Below, one piece after another: positions 6,736 to 13,736 of a stretch of DNA of 13,736 nt. The stretch covers positions 2,358 to 16,093 of the forward strand of contig JALULB010000029.1 of NCBI GenBank assembly GCA_027041035.1, read 5' to 3'. The notes under the pieces were generated by a model. That model was not told the DNA's origin and ran no database searches. It saw only the letters and a list, made by a program, of their open reading frames with translations. The DNA comes from Sedimenticola sp. GTDB lineage: Bacteria; Pseudomonadota; Gammaproteobacteria; Chromatiales; Chromatiaceae. Made by a program: the position numbers and the translations under genes. The number at the start of each line of letters is the position of its first letter. Within the stretch, counting starts at the first letter, position 1.

Positions 6736-9135
6736 ATGACCGACGAAAGCCTGAAAATGACACGCGCCTGGCGGGTGTTCTGGTGGATTACCGCTTTTCC
6801 GAAGCGTGTCATTCTGCTGGGTCTGGTGCTGATGCTCGGCAGCGGGGTGTTTATCCCGAGCTTGGTGAAGGACACCCGCTCGGATGCCTTTCTGCCGGAC
6901 GACGAGCCGGCGCTGGTGTATCGCGACAAGGTCAAGCAGATCTTCGGTCTTTCCGATCCGATGGTGGTGGCGGTGCTCAACGACGGGCCGCGCGGTGTTT
7001 TCAATCCGCATACCCTCGCCCTGGTCGACTGGCTGACCCGGGAGATCGCCAAGCTGGAGAATGTCGACCCGGATCGCATCACCAGCCTGGCCACCGAGAA
7101 CGATATCCGGGGTGACGCGGAGGGTATGCGGGTAGAGCCGTTCTGGGAGGATGCGCCGCCAAGCACCCAGCAACAGGCCGACGCGGTGCGCGCGGCGGTG
7201 ATGGACTTTCCGCTTTACCTCGGCAGCCTGGTCGCGGCGAACGGTGGTGGCACGCTGATCGTCGCCGAGGTCGCGGATCAGGCCAGGGCGCAACAGTTGT
7301 ATCAGGATCTACTGGCGTTGGCCGGGCGCGCGCCGGTCGGTCCGGGGGAGGTGATCCATGTCGCCGGCGAGGGCGCGGTCAGCGGCTACATGGGCAGTTA
7401 CATCGATGCCGACGCCCAGCGCCTGAACCCGCTGGCGGCGATCATCATCACCACGGTGTTGTTCATTGCTTTTCGCACGCCGCGCGGCGCCTTGTTGCCG
7501 AATCTCGTGGTGCTGGCCACGGTGGCGGCGGCGCTGGGCCTGATGGCAGCCTTCGGGGTGCGCTTCTTCGTCATCACCAATGGATTGTTGCCGGTGCTGA
7601 TCGGCATCGCGGTGGCGGATTCGATTCATATCTTCAGCCAATACTACGAGGAGCAGGCGCGCCATCCCGGCGACGACGCACGCGTGATCGTGGTGCGCGC
7701 CATGACGCGCCTGTGGCGGCCGATCAGCATGACGACGCTGACCACGCTGGCCGGATTCTTCGGCTTGTACCTGGCTTCGGTGATGCCGCCGATGAAGTAT
7801 TTCGGCCTGTTCGCGATGGTCGGCGTAAGCGCGGCCTGGGTGTATTCCGTCAGCGTGCTGCCCGCGTGGCTGAGCCTGCTGAAGCTCAGGCCCAGCCCGG
7901 CCTACCGCCTGGCGCCCAAGTCGGATACCCAGCGCGTCGATGCCTTCGGTCGCGCGATGACGGCTTTCGGCCGGGGCGTGGTCAGGTGGCCCGGCCTGGT
8001 ACTGGGGCTGGCCGCCGTGGTCGGTGTGGTCGGTATCCATGGCGCCGCCCACCTGGAACTCAACGAGATGCGCATCCGTGTGTTTCAGCGGGATGAGCCG
8101 ATCGTGCGTGCGGATCACGCCATCAACGCGCGATTCGACGGTGTCTACTATCTGGACATTCTGGTGGAAACGCCGGAGCCGGAGGACATCTTCGCGCCGG
8201 CCAACCTGCGGCGTATCGAAGCCTTGCAAGCCTATCTGGAAACCCTGCCGCATGTCGGCGGCAGCACCTCGGTGGTGGATTATCTGAAGCAGATGAACCG
8301 CTCGTTGAATGCGGGGCGCGCCGATGCCCATGCACTCCCGGAAGACAAGGATCTGATCGCGCAGTACTTCCTGCTGTATTCGGCGAGCGGCGATCCGGAC
8401 GACTTTCAGGAGGAGGTGGACTACGACTACCGGCTGGCGAATGTCCGCGTCAGCATGGACTCGGGCAAGTACACCGACGAGAAGCTTGTCGTCGAATCCG
8501 CGCAAGATTACATCGACCGGCATTTCAATGCGCCCGGGATCGGCGCGACGCTCTCCGGTCGGGTCAACGTCGACTACCACTGGATCAAGCGTCTGGGCGA
8601 GACCAACTGGGGCAGCGTGGGCCTCGCGTTGCTGATGGTCTGGCTGATGGCCTCGCTGGCCTTCCGTTCCCTGCTGGCCGGCGTCGTCACCGTGCTGCCG
8701 GTCACCCTGACGGTGCTGCTGGTGTACGCGGTGATGGCCTTCAACGGTATCTGGCTGTCGATCGGCACGTCGATGTTCGCCGCGATTGCGATCGGCCTGG
8801 GCGTGGATTTCGCGGTGCATACCGTCGAACGCCTGGAGGTGCTGCTGCGCGACGAACGGCTGTCGCTGGATGAATCCATCGTCGCGCTGTTCCCATCCAC
8901 CGGCCGCGCCTTGCTGTTCAATTTTCTCGCCCTGGCGCTGGGTTTCGGCGTGCTCGCGACCAGCAAGGTCGTGGTGCTTCAGGAGTTCGGCGCGATCGTC
9001 GCGCTGGCCGTCACAGTGAGTTTTCTGTCCAGCCTGACCCTGCTGCCGGCGATCGCCAAGGTGTTTCAGCCGCGTTTTCTGGGTTGTGACAAATCCGCGC
9101 CGCCGGCGCGAGCGAATCCCGAAGCGATGCCGTAG
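6736..9135 (+). CDS. RND superfamily (MMPL-type) exporter, 12 transmembrane segments
   Basis: This 799-residue inner-membrane transporter has the duplicated RND plan. TM1 is at about 24-44, a large periplasmic loop follows to about 229, and TM2-6 span 230-382. TM7 is near 415-435, a second loop runs to about 625, and TM8-12 span 626-785. Conserved acidic residues sit in GIAVADSIHIFSQYYEE (about 290-306) and GLGVDFAVHTVERLE (about 687-701), the likely proton-relay helices. The sequence DAFLPDDEP after TM1 is usual for the COG1033 'predicted exporter' group, which includes lipid and hopanoid transporters. It is shorter than the roughly 1000-1050 residues of tripartite drug pumps such as AcrB, and no membrane-fusion protein gene is nearby. 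A good ribosome binding site (GAGAGGAG) lies about 7 bases before the ATG. The downstream LolA-like and barrel genes suggest a lipid or other hydrophobic cargo. Confidence 0.92.
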   Translation: MTDESLKMTRAWRVFWWITAFPKRVILLGLVLMLGSGVFIPSLVKDTRSDAFLPDDEPALVYRDKVKQIFGLSDPMVVAVLNDGPRGVFNPHTLALVDWLTREIAKLENVDPDRITSLATENDIRGDAEGMRVEPFWEDAPPSTQQQADAVRAAVMDFPLYLGSLVAANGGGTLIVAEVADQARAQQLYQDLLALAGRAPVGPGEVIHVAGEGAVSGYMGSYIDADAQRLNPLAAIIITTVLFIAFRTPRGALLPNLVVLATVAAALGLMAAFGVRFFVITNGLLPVLIGIAVADSIHIFSQYYEEQARHPGDDARVIVVRAMTRLWRPISMTTLTTLAGFFGLYLASVMPPMKYFGLFAMVGVSAAWVYSVSVLPAWLSLLKLRPSPAYRLAPKSDTQRVDAFGRAMTAFGRGVVRWPGLVLGLAAVVGVVGIHGAAHLELNEMRIRVFQRDEPIVRADHAINARFDGVYYLDILVETPEPEDIFAPANLRRIEALQAYLETLPHVGGSTSVVDYLKQMNRSLNAGRADAHALPEDKDLIAQYFLLYSASGDPDDFQEEVDYDYRLANVRVSMDSGKYTDEKLVVESAQDYIDRHFNAPGIGATLSGRVNVDYHWIKRLGETNWGSVGLALLMVWLMASLAFRSLLAGVVTVLPVTLTVLLVYAVMAFNGIWLSIGTSMFAAIAIGLGVDFAVHTVERLEVLLRDERLSLDESIVALFPSTGRALLFNFLALALGFGVLATSKVVVLQEFGAIVALAVTVSFLSSLTLLPAIAKVFQPRFLGCDKSAPPARANPEAMP

Positions 9136-9180
9136 ACGCGATCGCGATAGACATCCGAACAAACCACCTGGAGCAACCTC

Positions 9181-10026
9181 ATGAGCAACACGACAAGTCA
9201 TCACGCCGACCGGCCCATTGCACTGATTACCGGGGGATCCCGGGGTATCGGCCTCGCCCTGGCGAGGCAGTTTCTCCAGCACGATCATGACCTGATCCTG
9301 GTCGCGCGTGACGAAACGACGCTCGCGCGGGCGGCGGAGGATCTGGAGCGGGAGTATCCCGGCCGAGCGGTGACGCCGATCAGCCTGGATCTGAGCGCCG
9401 CCGACGCGCCCGCCGAGCTGTTTCGTCGATTGCAGGCGAAGGGTATTCAAATCGATGTGTTGGTGAACAACGCCGGCGTCGGCGACTACGGTCCGTTTGC
9501 CGAATCCGATCCGGATCGCCTGTCCGCGATGATGCGGCTCAACATGCAGGCACCGACCGAGCTGATCCGGCGGTTTCTGCCCGCCATGATCGCGCGTGGA
9601 AGCGGCCGGATACTCAACGTGGCCTCGCTGACGGCCTTCTTTAGTGGCGGCACCAACTGGAGCAGCTATGTCGCATCCAAGCATTACATGCTGGCCTTCA
9701 GTCGCGGGCTGCGCGGCGAGCTCGCCGGCTCCGGGGTCAGCGTCACCGCGCTGTGTCCCGGTCCGGTGGCGACGGATTTCGTTCAGCGCTCCGCCGTTGG
9801 CGGTACCCGCGTCTACCGCTGGCTATCGAAGCTCGATCCCAATGCCGTCGCCCGGCGCGCCTGCCGTGCGGCCATGGCGGGTCGGGCGGTCGTCGTGTCG
9901 GGCGGGGTCAACAAGTTGCTCGCCTTCCTCGGTGAGCTGCCGCCCCGGGGCATCGCGCGCACGGTGTTCGCCTTTCTGCTGCGTGGCAACGCCTCGGGCG
10001 AAACCCTGCCGGAGCGGGTCGCGTGA
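9181..10026 (+). CDS. Short-chain dehydrogenase/reductase (classical SDR)
   Basis: This 281-residue NAD(P)-dependent oxidoreductase has the cofactor motif TGGSRGIG at 17-24 and NNAG at 96-99. The catalytic set is complete: N121, S149, Y163 and K167 (YVASK). An arginine after the second strand (VARD, R43) favours NADPH over NADH; this is an inference. The C-terminal 40 residues are hydrophobic or basic and may touch the membrane. The ATG is 45 bases after the exporter stop, with GGAG about 7 bases upstream. The stop overlaps the next gene by four bases (GTGA), so the two are translationally coupled. Substrate unknown; relatives act on ketones, hydroxy lipids and sterols. Confidence 0.93.
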   Translation: MSNTTSHHADRPIALITGGSRGIGLALARQFLQHDHDLILVARDETTLARAAEDLEREYPGRAVTPISLDLSAADAPAELFRRLQAKGIQIDVLVNNAGVGDYGPFAESDPDRLSAMMRLNMQAPTELIRRFLPAMIARGSGRILNVASLTAFFSGGTNWSSYVASKHYMLAFSRGLRGELAGSGVSVTALCPGPVATDFVQRSAVGGTRVYRWLSKLDPNAVARRACRAAMAGRAVVVSGGVNKLLAFLGELPPRGIARTVFAFLLRGNASGETLPERVA

Positions 10027-11003
10027 GCCGTGCGCCCAAGCTCGCCTTCGCGGTCGCCGTGGTGGCGATGGCCGGTCTGTCCGCCTGCGCCGCGCCACGG
10101 AACGCGGCGTCGCCAAGCCCGCGTTTCGCGGTCGATAAATCGCTGTTTCCCTACGCATCACACAGCCTGCGTCTGGAGAATGGCGCGGATATTCACTATG
10201 TGGACGAAGGCGAGGGGCCGGTGCTGCTGCTGTTGCACGGCAACCCGACCTGGTCGTTCCTGTACCGGCATCTGATCGCCGCGTTGCGGGACGACTACCG
10301 CGTGATCGCGCCGGACTATCCGGGGTTTGGCCTGTCCAGCGCGCCGCCGGACTACACCTTCACCGCGTCCGAGCAGGCGGCGTCGATGAGCGAGTTCGTG
10401 GAACGCCTGGATCTACGCGGCGTAACGCTGATGGTGCAGGACTGGGGTGGGCCGATCGGCTTCGCCATCGCCGAAGCGCATCCGCGGCGCTTCGATGCGT
10501 TTATCATCGGTAACACCTGGGCATGGCCGCTGGAACGCGGCGGACACAAGGTTTTCAGCACGCTGATGGGCGGTTGGCCCGGCCAGTTCGCCGCCTGGTG
10601 CTGCAACGGTGTCGTGCGCTTCTTCCTGTCGCAAGGGATGCGGCGGGAGCTGAGCGAGGCCGAACGGGCCATGTACTTCGCGCCGTTCGAGGCACGCGAC
10701 TCGCGAACGCCGACCCACGTCTTTCCCGCCCAGCTATGGGACGCGGATGCTTTTCTGCGAAAAGTAAGAGCCGGTTTACCCGGTCTCTCCGGGCGACCCG
10801 CGTTGATCGTCTGGGGACAGGCGGATTTCGCCTTCCAGAAGCCAGAACGAGAGCGGTTCGAGCAACTGTTCCCGAATCACCAGACCCTGTTGCTGGAGAA
10901 CGCCGGACATTTCATCCAGGAGGACGCGCCGGACGAGATCATCGCCGCGATCCACGCCTGGACCAAAAACACCCAACTATCCAAAGGAGCACATCATGAG
11001 TAA
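10023..11003 (+). CDS. Haloalkane-dehalogenase-like alpha/beta hydrolase with a lipoprotein signal
   Basis: This 326-residue protein starts at a GTG that overlaps the SDR stop. The first 22 residues look like a lipoprotein signal: basic MSRAPK, a hydrophobic stretch, then lipobox LSAC with C22. The residue after the cysteine is Ala, which by the E. coli Lol rule favours the outer membrane. The mature part has the alpha/beta hydrolase fold with the haloalkane dehalogenase layout: HGNPTWSFLYR (72-82), nucleophile D140 in VQDWGGPIG, acid D268 in WGQADFAF and base H296 in AGHFIQE. N74 and W141 match the halide-stabilising pair of that family. Asp as nucleophile rules out a normal serine esterase. 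The D-H-D plus N-W pattern resembles HLD subfamily III, which also contains OleB beta-lactone decarboxylases. Epoxide hydrolase is less likely. Real substrate unknown. Confidence 0.88.
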   Translation: MSRAPKLAFAVAVVAMAGLSACAAPRNAASPSPRFAVDKSLFPYASHSLRLENGADIHYVDEGEGPVLLLLHGNPTWSFLYRHLIAALRDDYRVIAPDYPGFGLSSAPPDYTFTASEQAASMSEFVERLDLRGVTLMVQDWGGPIGFAIAEAHPRRFDAFIIGNTWAWPLERGGHKVFSTLMGGWPGQFAAWCCNGVVRFFLSQGMRRELSEAERAMYFAPFEARDSRTPTHVFPAQLWDADAFLRKVRAGLPGLSGRPALIVWGQADFAFQKPERERFEQLFPNHQTLLLENAGHFIQEDAPDEIIAAIHAWTKNTQLSKGAHHE

Positions 11004-11502
11004 ACCTGAATGCCTGAGTCCCTTTTCCTCGCCAGGAACCGCTGACGAAGACCACGCCGGCGTGCATGTCCCGCCACCCGTGCTGCATATCGCCGCCGTT
11101 CTCTCCGGTGTCGGGCTGGCCACGGTTTTTCCGTTGAGGTTGCCCGCTCCCACGTGGCTGGCGGTAGCCGGCTTGCTGCTGATGACGGGCGCATTGCTGA
11201 TCGCCGGCTGGGCGTTTCGCGAGTTCGGCGACAAAAGCAACCCGGTGCCGCCCAATCAGCCCATCGGCGCGTTGATGACGGGCGGCCCGTTCCGCTTCAC
11301 GCGTAACCCGCTGTATCTGGCGCTGGCGTTGTTGCATGCCGGCATCGGCCTGCTCAGTGGCAATGCCTGGGTGTTGCTTGCGCTGATTCCGTCCTTGCTG
11401 ATCGTTCGCTTCTACGTGATCGCCCGGGAGGAAGCCTACCTGATCCGGCGTTTCGGCAAGGCTTATCGCGACTATATGGCCAGCGTGCGCCGCTGGTTCT
11501 AA
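10996..11502 (+). CDS. ICMT/PEMT-like membrane methyltransferase
   Basis: This 168-residue integral membrane protein has about four hydrophobic segments (about 29-46, 53-72, 104-121, 124-142). The C-terminal half carries the motifs of the isoprenylcysteine carboxyl methyltransferase / phospholipid methyltransferase group: GGPFRFTRNPLYL at 96-108 and REEAYLIRRFGKAYRDY at 144-160. These residues form the S-adenosylmethionine site. Bacterial members methylate small lipophilic compounds or lipids; prenylated proteins are not expected here. It overlaps the hydrolase gene by 8 bases, and AAAGGAG lies about 7 bases before its ATG. A membrane-embedded methyltransferase fits a pathway handling a hydrophobic molecule. 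Confidence 0.88.
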   Translation: MSKPECLSPFSSPGTADEDHAGVHVPPPVLHIAAVLSGVGLATVFPLRLPAPTWLAVAGLLLMTGALLIAGWAFREFGDKSNPVPPNQPIGALMTGGPFRFTRNPLYLALALLHAGIGLLSGNAWVLLALIPSLLIVRFYVIAREEAYLIRRFGKAYRDYMASVRRWF

Positions 11503-11599
11503 CCCAAAATATCATGAAGCTGCACGAAGATCGCGCGGCATATCGATTTTTCCGGGTCAGGCCGTTGGTTCCAATCCGACAGACTCCCAGGAGGCAAAC

Positions 11600-12400
11600 A
11601 TGAACTATCGAAGTGGATGGCTGCTTGCCGGCATGCTGCTGGCGCCCGCACTGGCGATCGCCGCCGAATGGCCGAACGGCGACGAGATCGCGCGGCGCAT
11701 CAACGCGCGTGACGAGGGCGTCGCAGTGACGCGAAACCTGGACATGCGCATGACCGACCGCCACGGTAAGACGCGCACGCGGGAGACGCGTGCATTTCGC
11801 AAATATTATGGTGACGAGAAACGCACGCTGATCATCTATCTCAAACCCAGGAACGTGAAGGGCACCGCCTTCCTGACCTGGGATTATCCCGACGCGGACA
11901 AGGACGACGACCAGTGGCTGTACCTGCCGGCGATGCGCAAGGTCCGGCGCATCTCCGCTTCCGATAGAGGCGACTATTTTCTCGGCACCGATCTGAGCTA
12001 CGAGGAGATCAAGCTCGAATCCCGGGTCGCGATCGATGACTACCGGCGCAAGACCATCGGCGAGGACGAGGTGGACGGCCATCACTGCTATGTCGTCGAG
12101 TCCATCCCGGTGGATGCGAAGATCGCCAGGGAACTGGGTTACGCCAAGGTGGAGCAATGCGTGGACAGCGAGATCTGGATGGTGCGCCGCGCGAGATTCT
12201 GGGATACCCACGGCAAGCCGCTGAAAACCGCCTATTTCCGCGATATCCGGCGGGTGCAGGGCATCTGGACCCAGCACCGTATCGAGGTGGAGAACCACAA
12301 GAGCGGGCACAAGACGCTGTTCCTATTCAGCGACGTGGACTATGCCGCCGGCGTGCCGGACAATCGTTTCAGCCGTAACGCACTGAAGCGCGGGTTGTGA
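11600..12400 (+). CDS. LolA-like outer-membrane lipoprotein-sorting family protein
   Basis: This 266-residue exported protein has a Sec signal peptide (MNYRSGWLLAGMLLAPALAIAA, split as a basic start then a hydrophobic core) cleaved at about residue 22. The body matches the LolA-like family often annotated 'outer membrane lipoprotein-sorting protein': KGTAFLTW near 87-94, QWLYLPAMRKVRRIS near 105-119 and YFLGTDLSYEE near 126-136. The fold is an open beta-barrel that can hold acyl chains. Members are commonly encoded beside RND exporters and outer-membrane barrels, as here. C163 and C187 could form a disulfide. AGGAGG lies about 7 bases before the ATG. A 97-base gap, without a promoter I can support, separates it from the methyltransferase gene. 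It is not LolA itself, which is shorter and housekeeping. Confidence 0.88.
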   Translation: MNYRSGWLLAGMLLAPALAIAAEWPNGDEIARRINARDEGVAVTRNLDMRMTDRHGKTRTRETRAFRKYYGDEKRTLIIYLKPRNVKGTAFLTWDYPDADKDDDQWLYLPAMRKVRRISASDRGDYFLGTDLSYEEIKLESRVAIDDYRRKTIGEDEVDGHHCYVVESIPVDAKIARELGYAKVEQCVDSEIWMVRRARFWDTHGKPLKTAYFRDIRRVQGIWTQHRIEVENHKSGHKTLFLFSDVDYAAGVPDNRFSRNALKRGL

Positions 12401-13719
12401 TGCGAGTGCCTCGATTGGCGCTGGCCGGATTGCTGCCGGCGGTTGCGTTGTCGCATGCCGCCGGAGACGAATTCTTCGTCGCCCTGCGCGGTCAGTGGGC
12501 CGTCGCTATCGACGGCGGCGAAACCCAATCGCTGGAGATGGACCTGGAGCCGGAATGGGTGCGCCGCTTCGACAACGGCTGGCGTCTCACCGTCAGTGGT
12601 CGCCTGCGTGTTCAAAATCAAGCTGGCCTACGTCCCGGGGATATGCAGACCGCCGGTTACAGCCCGCTGACGCGCCCGTGGCGAATCAGCGATACGGCCG
12701 AGTTCACGCCGCGCGAGTTCTATCTGCAAGGCGAGCGGGGCGGCACCTACCTGACCCTGGGCAAGCAGCAGATCGTCTGGGGCAAGGCCGATGGCCTGAA
12801 GGTGCTGGACCGTGTCAATCCGCAATCGTTTCGCGAATTCATCCTGGAAGACTTCGAGGACTCGCGGATTCCGCTTTGGGCGGTGAACGTCGAACGTCCG
12901 CTGGGCGACTGGGACGCGCAACTGGTGTGGCTGCCTGATACCAGCGTGCATGCCCTGCCCGGGCGTGGCGCACGCTACGCTTTCAGCGCGCCGATGCTCG
13001 TGCCAAGCGTGCCGCCCGGCATGCGGGTCGATCCGCGCGAGGCCAGGCGACCGGGCCGGGTGATCGCCGATTCCGATATCGGCCTGCGCCTGTCCCGCTT
13101 CTGGAACGGCTGGGACATCAGCCTGAACTACCTCTATCAGTACGACGACTTCCCGGTGCTCTACCAACAGCCGGGCGTGTCGGAAACCGGCCCGCGAGTG
13201 ACCATAACACCGCGCTACGAGCGTACGCATGTCCTGGGCGGCAGCTTCAGCAACGCCTTTGGCGACTGGGTGCTACGTGGCGAAGCCGCCTGGTTCAGCG
13301 ACCGCTACTTCCTTGCGGATCTCGCGCGACAAACGAACGGCATCGCCCAGGCCGGCGAGCTGTCCAGCGTGCTGGGTCTCGACTGGAGCGGAATCCGCGA
13401 CAGCTTCGTCAGCGTGCAGCTTTTTCAGAGCCGGGTACTGGGCGGCGCGGAAGGCATGCTCCGCGACCGAATCGAAACCACCCTGACCCTGCTGTTGCGG
13501 CGCGACTTCAACAACGACACCCTGCACGCACAAACCCTGTGGCTTGCCGGAACCAACCGGGGCGACGGACTGCTGCGCTTCAAACTCAGTTACGACTGGC
13601 GGGACGAGCTGCGCGTGTGGCTCGGCGCGGACGTATTCTATGGCGACAGCGAGGGGCTGTACGGGCAGTTCGACAACAATGATAGGGTGTTGGTTGGGGT
13701 TGAGGTTGGGGTTAATTGA
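12400..13719 (+). CDS. DUF1302-like outer-membrane beta-barrel protein
   Basis: From the ATG overlapping the previous stop by one base (TGATG), this is a 439-residue exported protein. A GTG one codon earlier is possible. The N-terminus MRVPRLALAGLLPAVALSHA is a signal peptide. The mature chain is full of alternating hydrophobic strands and aromatic girdle residues. The stretch from about 119 (TYLTLGKQQIVWGKADGL) to KVLDRVNPQSFREF is the clearest DUF1302 hallmark. Members are predicted outer-membrane channels paired with a LolA-fold or DUF1329 protein and an RND exporter. It is shorter than many DUF1302 proteins, and its C-terminus (VGVEVGVN) lacks the terminal aromatic residue preferred by the BAM complex. 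The last codons are unusually rich in GTT and GGG. The gene ends 17 bases before the window edge, so it is complete. Confidence 0.82.
   Translation: MRVPRLALAGLLPAVALSHAAGDEFFVALRGQWAVAIDGGETQSLEMDLEPEWVRRFDNGWRLTVSGRLRVQNQAGLRPGDMQTAGYSPLTRPWRISDTAEFTPREFYLQGERGGTYLTLGKQQIVWGKADGLKVLDRVNPQSFREFILEDFEDSRIPLWAVNVERPLGDWDAQLVWLPDTSVHALPGRGARYAFSAPMLVPSVPPGMRVDPREARRPGRVIADSDIGLRLSRFWNGWDISLNYLYQYDDFPVLYQQPGVSETGPRVTITPRYERTHVLGGSFSNAFGDWVLRGEAAWFSDRYFLADLARQTNGIAQAGELSSVLGLDWSGIRDSFVSVQLFQSRVLGGAEGMLRDRIETTLTLLLRRDFNNDTLHAQTLWLAGTNRGDGLLRFKLSYDWRDELRVWLGADVFYGDSEGLYGQFDNNDRVLVGVEVGVN
13685..13713 (+). repeat. G-rich direct repeat at the 3' end of the barrel gene
   Basis: GGTTGGGGTT occurs twice, at 13692-13701 and 13704-13713, offset by 12 bases, with another GGG just upstream at 13685-13687. 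It encodes the terminal VGVEVGVN. The run of G-tracts could form a two-tier G-quadruplex in the coding strand and mRNA. Codon choice here (four GTT in a row) differs from the GTG/GTC-rich rest of the gene. Confidence 0.6.
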
Positions 13720-13736
13720 TGGGTGTCCCGTCGTAC

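Noticed and set aside
7309..9684. Very long minus-strand frame (791 residues) opposite the RND exporter and SDR genes
   Set aside because: It is rich in His, Gln, Arg and Ala, as expected from the antisense of GC-rich codons, and has no recognisable domain. The plus strand encodes clear protein families.
9181..11003. Complete oleABCD olefin operon
   Set aside because: Only SDR and hydrolase folds are present; thiolase and ligase genes are absent from the window.
1..13736. CRISPR array, transposase, integrase or rRNA genes
   Set aside because: No regularly spaced repeats, no transposase or integrase motifs and no rRNA sequence were seen on either strand.

Overview
The window is GC-rich chromosomal DNA from a proteobacterium, most likely a gammaproteobacterium. 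The main evidence is the gene order miaB-phoH(ybeZ)-ybeY-corC(ybeX) on the minus strand, which is the arrangement known from E. coli and its relatives. The species cannot be named from the sequence alone.

Region 1 (1-3653, minus strand) is a compact housekeeping operon for RNA maturation and the envelope. It holds miaB (tRNA methylthiolation), a PhoH-family ATPase, the YbeY rRNA/RNA endonuclease and a CorC-type CBS protein cut by the left edge. A sigma70-type promoter (TTGGCA-17 bp-TACAAT) lies just before miaB. Region 2 (3787-3863) is a plus-strand CAU-anticodon tRNA, probably the lysidine-modified tRNA-Ile2.

Region 3 (3864-4911) has no intact gene. It looks like a graveyard of toxin-antitoxin and accessory remnants inserted beside the tRNA: a HigA antitoxin gene frameshifted in a run of seven G, a short 3' end of a HigB-type toxin just upstream of it, and the N-terminal stub of a Uma2-family nuclease. 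Region 4 (4912-6108) is an intact TraB/PrgY-family membrane protein gene with a TTG start.

Region 5 (6145-13719, plus strand) is the most interesting part. It is a co-directional cassette of seven genes: a MarR-type repressor, a 12-TM RND/MMPL exporter, a short-chain dehydrogenase, a haloalkane-dehalogenase-like alpha/beta hydrolase with a lipoprotein signal, an ICMT/PEMT-like membrane methyltransferase, a LolA-like periplasmic protein and a DUF1302-like outer-membrane barrel. Several genes overlap by 1 to 8 bases. Near-identical palindromes of the form GTGnnnnnnCAC sit in the marR promoter and just before the exporter gene, so the repressor probably controls both itself and the cassette. Inner-membrane pump, periplasmic lipid-carrier fold and outer-membrane barrel together suggest a trans-envelope route for a hydrophobic molecule. 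The dehydrogenase, hydrolase and methyltransferase would modify that molecule. The substrate is unknown.
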